Below the pieces are notes generated by a model, which ran no database searches, was not told the origin of the DNA, and saw only the letters and a program-made list of their open reading frames with translations. The position numbers and the translations under genes were made by a program. From Isohypsibius dastychi (taxonomy: Eukaryota > Tardigrada > Eutardigrada > Parachela > Isohypsibiidae), in assembly GCA_034696485.1 (NCBI GenBank), contig JAQIWT010001559.1, positions 1-10,325 on the forward strand: DNA of 10,325 bases. Direction: 5' to 3'. Of this stretch, positions 7,203 through 10,325 are shown in pieces (positions within the stretch are counted from its first letter, which is position 1; every line of letters begins with the position of its first letter).

Positions 7203-10200
7203 ATGTTGCGGACTAAATCCAAGGGGAAGCCCAGGAGTGCTTCTGTCAAAATAAAGGTGTGTTTACGTTTTCTTTTGAAATAGAAAGTACAGAAAATAAT
7301 TTTATTTTGTAGATGTCGGACACTATTCCGGAGACACCCGATCCCAATGAAAGATTTTCGACTCAGCAGAGCGCGAAAGATCATGGATATCTGGATATTA
7401 GCAGTCCTTGTGGATTTGCTCCTTTGCGTTATTATTTCGTGCGGGAAGAAGTGCAAGCTGTAAGATGATTGTGATACTCGGAAATCGGGATGAGCATATT
7501 CTTAGGACTTCTTATTCTACAGAGCAAGATTGCAAGCACGTTCAGCAACATCGTTGATTTGCTCAAGTAAGATTTCATATCCGCCCAAATGTGTAGTCCG
7601 TGCGCACTTCTTCATTGAATTCGATGTTGTTCAGTTCTGATTCAAACTGTAAATAAGTTTCGAATTTGCAGGATAAGCTTGGAACCGTTCGATAAAGCGT
7701 CCGAAGAATTCTGCGTTTCGTTAAACGCGCTTCACGAATCTCTTTCGGCCGAACAGGAAAATAAACCGAAAATATCGTATGTTTATTGTGAATTTTGATT
7801 CCGTGATAAAGTTCTGAGTTTTAAACTAAACTGCAGCATGGAGACGATCCAGGACTTGGCCTCGCGGTTCAACGATGTTGTTGAAAAGCACATTCAGGTT
7901 CTTATTGAGTGTGCCATTTTTGATTGCGCTATCCGTTTGTAATGGAGTTTTTTTTAGAAACCGGAAGGAAAAGTGGTCCTTACGAAATTATCATCCGAAT
8001 CTTTGTCATCAGTCATCGAACTGATCTACAACCGCAACATCGAAGAAGTAAAGGACCTTAACAATTATATCCCTTGGACGCCGGAAGTAATTCTTCAAGC
8101 TCGCCGTTTCGAGACATATTTTGGAACATGACATGTTGACAGGTTTATGGTGAAACTACATATGACCTCGTATCCAGTATTATCGAACAGCTCAATATAT
8201 CGGAGAATGACACATTTTTGGATCTCGGAAGTGGTCAGTTCAACCGCGACCCTTTTTAGTACAGCTGTTCATTTGTATGCGGTTTAGGCGTTGGAAATGT
8301 TGTCATCCAAGTTGCAGCCCGTTGTTTCTGCAAAAAGTCGGTTGGTATTGAAATAGTGGAAGCGAGGGCGGAATTTGCAAAGGTAAGAGCCACAATAATG
8401 GTATTTGGATTCTTTGGTAGCCAGCTGCTTGTATCTTCAGAAAATGGATTCTGAGTTCCGCGCCATCATGGGATGGCTGGGAAAGATGTACGGTGATTAC
8501 GAGGTTTGCTTTTCCTTTAATTTTTGTTTTAACTTATTAGTCACCTGAATTCTTGTTCAAGCTCATACATGGAGATTTCCTGGATCACAAGGAGGTCTTC
8601 CAGTCATCAAAGTGAGCATCAGAATCTTGAATTCACATTTCGTTCATTTCAAGCCAATTGCAGTATTATATTCACGAACAATTACGCGTTTTCACCGGAG
8701 CTGAATTTGAAGTTGAAAATGATCTTTTCTGATTTGCCTGAAGGTACGCTGTATATTATCATATCAAACCCTTTCCGTTTCTGGGAAATGTGGAATTTTT
8801 GCAGGAGTTCGTATCCTTGTCTCGAAGAGCTTGACCGATGAGAAATACCGTATTAATGATAAGACATGCAATGGTAGGTTCTCGGAAATTTCGCAAAACT
8901 TCAGCATGATTTTTAATATGGGGCCTCCGCAGATGCATCCGCAGTATTACCAGTACGTGGCTCGGTAAAGGGGAAAGTTTCTTGGACAGACGGAGATGTT
9001 ACATTTTTGATTCATGAAGTGGATCGAACGACGGTAGAACCATATTTTAATTCTAAAACTCAATTCTATGGCTGCCATTCCTTTCTTCAGCTCGAACGCT
9101 TCCTGAAATCCCGAGAAGATCCGGACTTGCGGGTATGACCTTCCCAAACCTTCTATACACAGCAACAACGCAGGACTGTCATTTCAGGCACAGTTCGAGG
9201 AAGAGCAGCGATCTGGCCGCCCAAATTACTACGAATCAAGTTCTGATCCAGAATCGCGTGAGCTTAGAGGAAAATCTGACTTTGACACCACGGAAGACGA
9301 GCTAACTTTGCCGAAACGAGGTTGCACCACCCGAAGCCAGTGGAACCGAACCACTGGCAAAAGAAAACGGATGCGGGGATCTGCGGAAGATAGCATGTCG
9401 GATTCAGAAGACGAGGTAGCAGTCTGGTGAAAACAATTCTGATTTGTTGCTGTCAATGCACCTTGGTCATACAGGATTCGGATATCTCAGATTCGGCCGA
9501 CTCTGAATCATCGGAAAAATCCGATAAAGCCAGTGAACAGGCGAGAACCCTGCCACCCCCTGCATCTGGGAAGCGGAAGCGAGGAAGACCACCGAAATCT
9601 GGCACCCGCATCTCTGGCAATTCCAACTCGAAGAAATCGGACAACACTAAACTCGCATTGCAGTCGTTGTACAAGTACACTATAAGCAGTTTTCGGGACA
9701 TTGGTGAGTGCACACCGACTCATTTTTCTGGAGTGTCCTAATTTACTTCCGTTTAGATCGGTCTTCCCAGTTAGGCAGTATTTTCGCGACAACAGATGTG
9801 GAAAATGATTTACCAGAAGAATTCAGAGCTTGTTTAAGTATGGTAGTCTGATTCGCACAGATTGAATGATATCTGAAGATGCCGGCTTTTATTTTCAGAA
9901 CTCATTGAGTCGGAAATGCGAACTTACGCGGCCAAATGCCGCGAACAAAGTTTTCCATCGGACTGCGATCAAAAGCTTTTGTTTGACAAGGTAGAGTAAT
10001 GTCTGTCTAGAATCGGGAAACCAAGGTGATTTGTTATCTTGGAATAGTTGCAACACGACAGATTGACCAAACAAGTGGTCACTTTGAAGAAAGAAATTGA
10101 TCAACTAAGAACGTACGCCTTGTCGTCGATACAAAGTTTATTTAAAGCGGTATTATCATCGAAAATAATAATTTGCGTGATCAAAACTAGTTGGTTATTC

Positions 10201-10325
10201 TCAAAGGTCGGGGTTCCGATGCCCAAATCTGTGCAGAGTTTACAAGAAACGACACGTGCTGCGTTGCATGTCAACCAGTTGATGAAAAGTCGGTGGGAGT
10301 GTCTGAAGGATCATCTCATTTGGCT
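7203..10325 (+). CDS. DOT1L: DOT1-type histone H3-K79 methyltransferase, 20 exons, 3' end beyond window
   Basis: The DOT1 family transfers methyl groups from S-adenosylmethionine to lysine 79 of histone H3 in nucleosomes. Exons read as 7203-7256, 7313-7459, 7523-7566, 7672-7776, 7837-7897, 7958-8086, 8143-8233, 8288-8382, 8441-8503, 8562-8611, 8664-8743, 8805-8873, 8933-9033, 9091-9132, 9188-9415, 9475-9703, 9757-9837, 9899-9990, 10048-10149 and 10207-10325. The frame stays open across every junction, giving 660 residues. Motifs in order: VYGET at 181-185, DLGSGVG at 207-213, GIE at 230-232, GDF at 267-269, NNYAF at 285-289, VSWTD at 345-349. Spacing from VYGET to DLGSG to GIE to GDF equals that remembered for human DOT1L. 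Human DOT1L is about 1,500 residues, so much of the C-terminus probably lies outside. The start is the first ATG after a good splice acceptor at 7181. Met 19 (7313) is an alternative. The product should be nuclear. Family assignment is very sure; the first exon and last junction are less so. Confidence 0.95.
7523..9132 (+). other. DOT1 catalytic domain, coding segment
   Basis: This part spans exons 3-14, residues about 68-377, and forms the N-terminal helical lobe plus the seven-stranded SAM-binding fold typical of DOT1, which is a non-SET lysine methyltransferase. The VYGET motif is at 8143-8157. Asp207-Leu-Gly-Ser-Gly211 is split by an intron after 8233. Glu232 at 8350-8352 aligns with the human glutamate that holds the SAM ribose. 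Gly267-Asp-Phe starts at 8571. The Asn285-Asn286-Tyr stretch starts at 8677 and corresponds to the NNF motif that lines the lysine channel. All residues expected for catalysis are present, so the enzyme is predicted to be active. Exon 10 is two residues shorter than human between GDF and NNY. The N-terminal lobe is about 46 residues longer before VYGET than in human DOT1L. Confidence 0.92.
9383..9537 (+). other. Acidic Ser/Asp/Glu-rich linker, coding segment
   Basis: Residues about 443-474 are dominated by Ser, Asp and Glu (for example SDSEDEDSDISDSADSE) and cross the intron at 9416-9474. The segment is predicted to be disordered and is rich in S-D/E-x-E/D patterns that casein kinase 2 favours. 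It directly precedes a strongly basic AT-hook, so charge flips abruptly within about 15 residues. A shorter acidic patch lies at residues about 393-416. Human DOT1L has a lysine-rich nucleosome-binding stretch after its catalytic domain. The acidic insertion here is unlike that, and its role is unknown. Confidence 0.8.
9571..9597 (+). other. AT-hook DNA-binding motif, coding segment
   Basis: Residues 486-494 read KRKRGRPPK, containing the GRP core of the AT-hook that binds the minor groove of AT-rich DNA. Human DOT1L carries a very similar KRGRPKK stretch after its catalytic domain, where basic residues help nucleosome binding. The position after the methyltransferase fold is therefore conserved, which also supports the reading frame of exon 16. 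Confidence 0.88.
9899..10325 (+). other. Coiled-coil region, likely AF10-type partner binding, coding segment
   Basis: Residues about 557-660 (exons 18-20) are rich in Leu, Lys, Glu and Gln with heptad-like spacing, for example LTKQVVTLKKEIDQLR in exon 19. Exon 20 has a Gly-Val followed about 20 residues later by HVNQL, matching the order GV...HNQQL in the human DOT1L coiled coil. In animals this region binds the leucine-zipper part of AF10/AF17 (ZFP-1 in C. elegans), which recruits DOT1 to transcribed chromatin. The match is judged by eye over a low-complexity helix, so the function is an inference. The sequence stops at the window end inside this region. Confidence 0.65.

Noticed and set aside
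8541-8561. Starting exon 10 of the DOT1 gene at 8541
   Set aside because: It would need a 37-nt intron and inserts seven residues into a region that otherwise aligns to DOT1L without gaps.

Overview
The window looks like nuclear DNA of an invertebrate animal with a compact intron style. The clear gene on the right is cut into 20 coding exons by 19 GT-AG introns. Eighteen of these are only 52-63 nt long, and many acceptors are TTTCAG- or TTGCAG-like. Introns of this size and acceptors of this type fit a nematode (possibly an enoplean such as Trichuris or Trichinella), but this is an inference from gene style and not a species call. Nothing bacterial, viral or organellar was recognised.

Right third (7182-10325): the 5' two thirds or less of a DOT1/DOT1L-type histone H3 lysine-79 methyltransferase gene on the + strand, cut by the window end. 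After splicing it encodes 660 residues plus two bases. In order these are a basic start, an alpha-helical N-terminal lobe, the SAM-binding methyltransferase core (VYGET, DLGSGVG, GIE, GDF and NNYAF motifs), a Ser/Asp/Glu-rich acidic linker, an AT-hook, and the start of a coiled-coil region. That region corresponds to the part of animal DOT1L that binds AF10-type partners. The layout predicts a chromatin-bound nuclear enzyme with separate catalytic, DNA-binding and partner-binding parts.

Left two thirds (1-7181): no gene was recognised with confidence. Open frames here reach at most about 150 codons. Frames up to about 120 codons are expected by chance in this much sequence of moderate AT content. 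The most supportable items are an inverted pair of related segments (3519-3570 and 4431-4485, 29 of 31 bases identical in the core), which cannot be chance; a 468-nt open stretch bounded by good splice signals (4890-5357, + strand); a stop-poor stretch on the minus strand (about 5980-6705) lying head-to-head with the DOT1 gene; several RNA-like hairpins in the first 320 bases; and a small cluster of promoter-type motifs near 6721-6748.

No tRNA, rRNA, CRISPR array or complete transposon was seen. The DOT1 gene is firm. Everything left of 7182 should be read as candidate or descriptive annotation.
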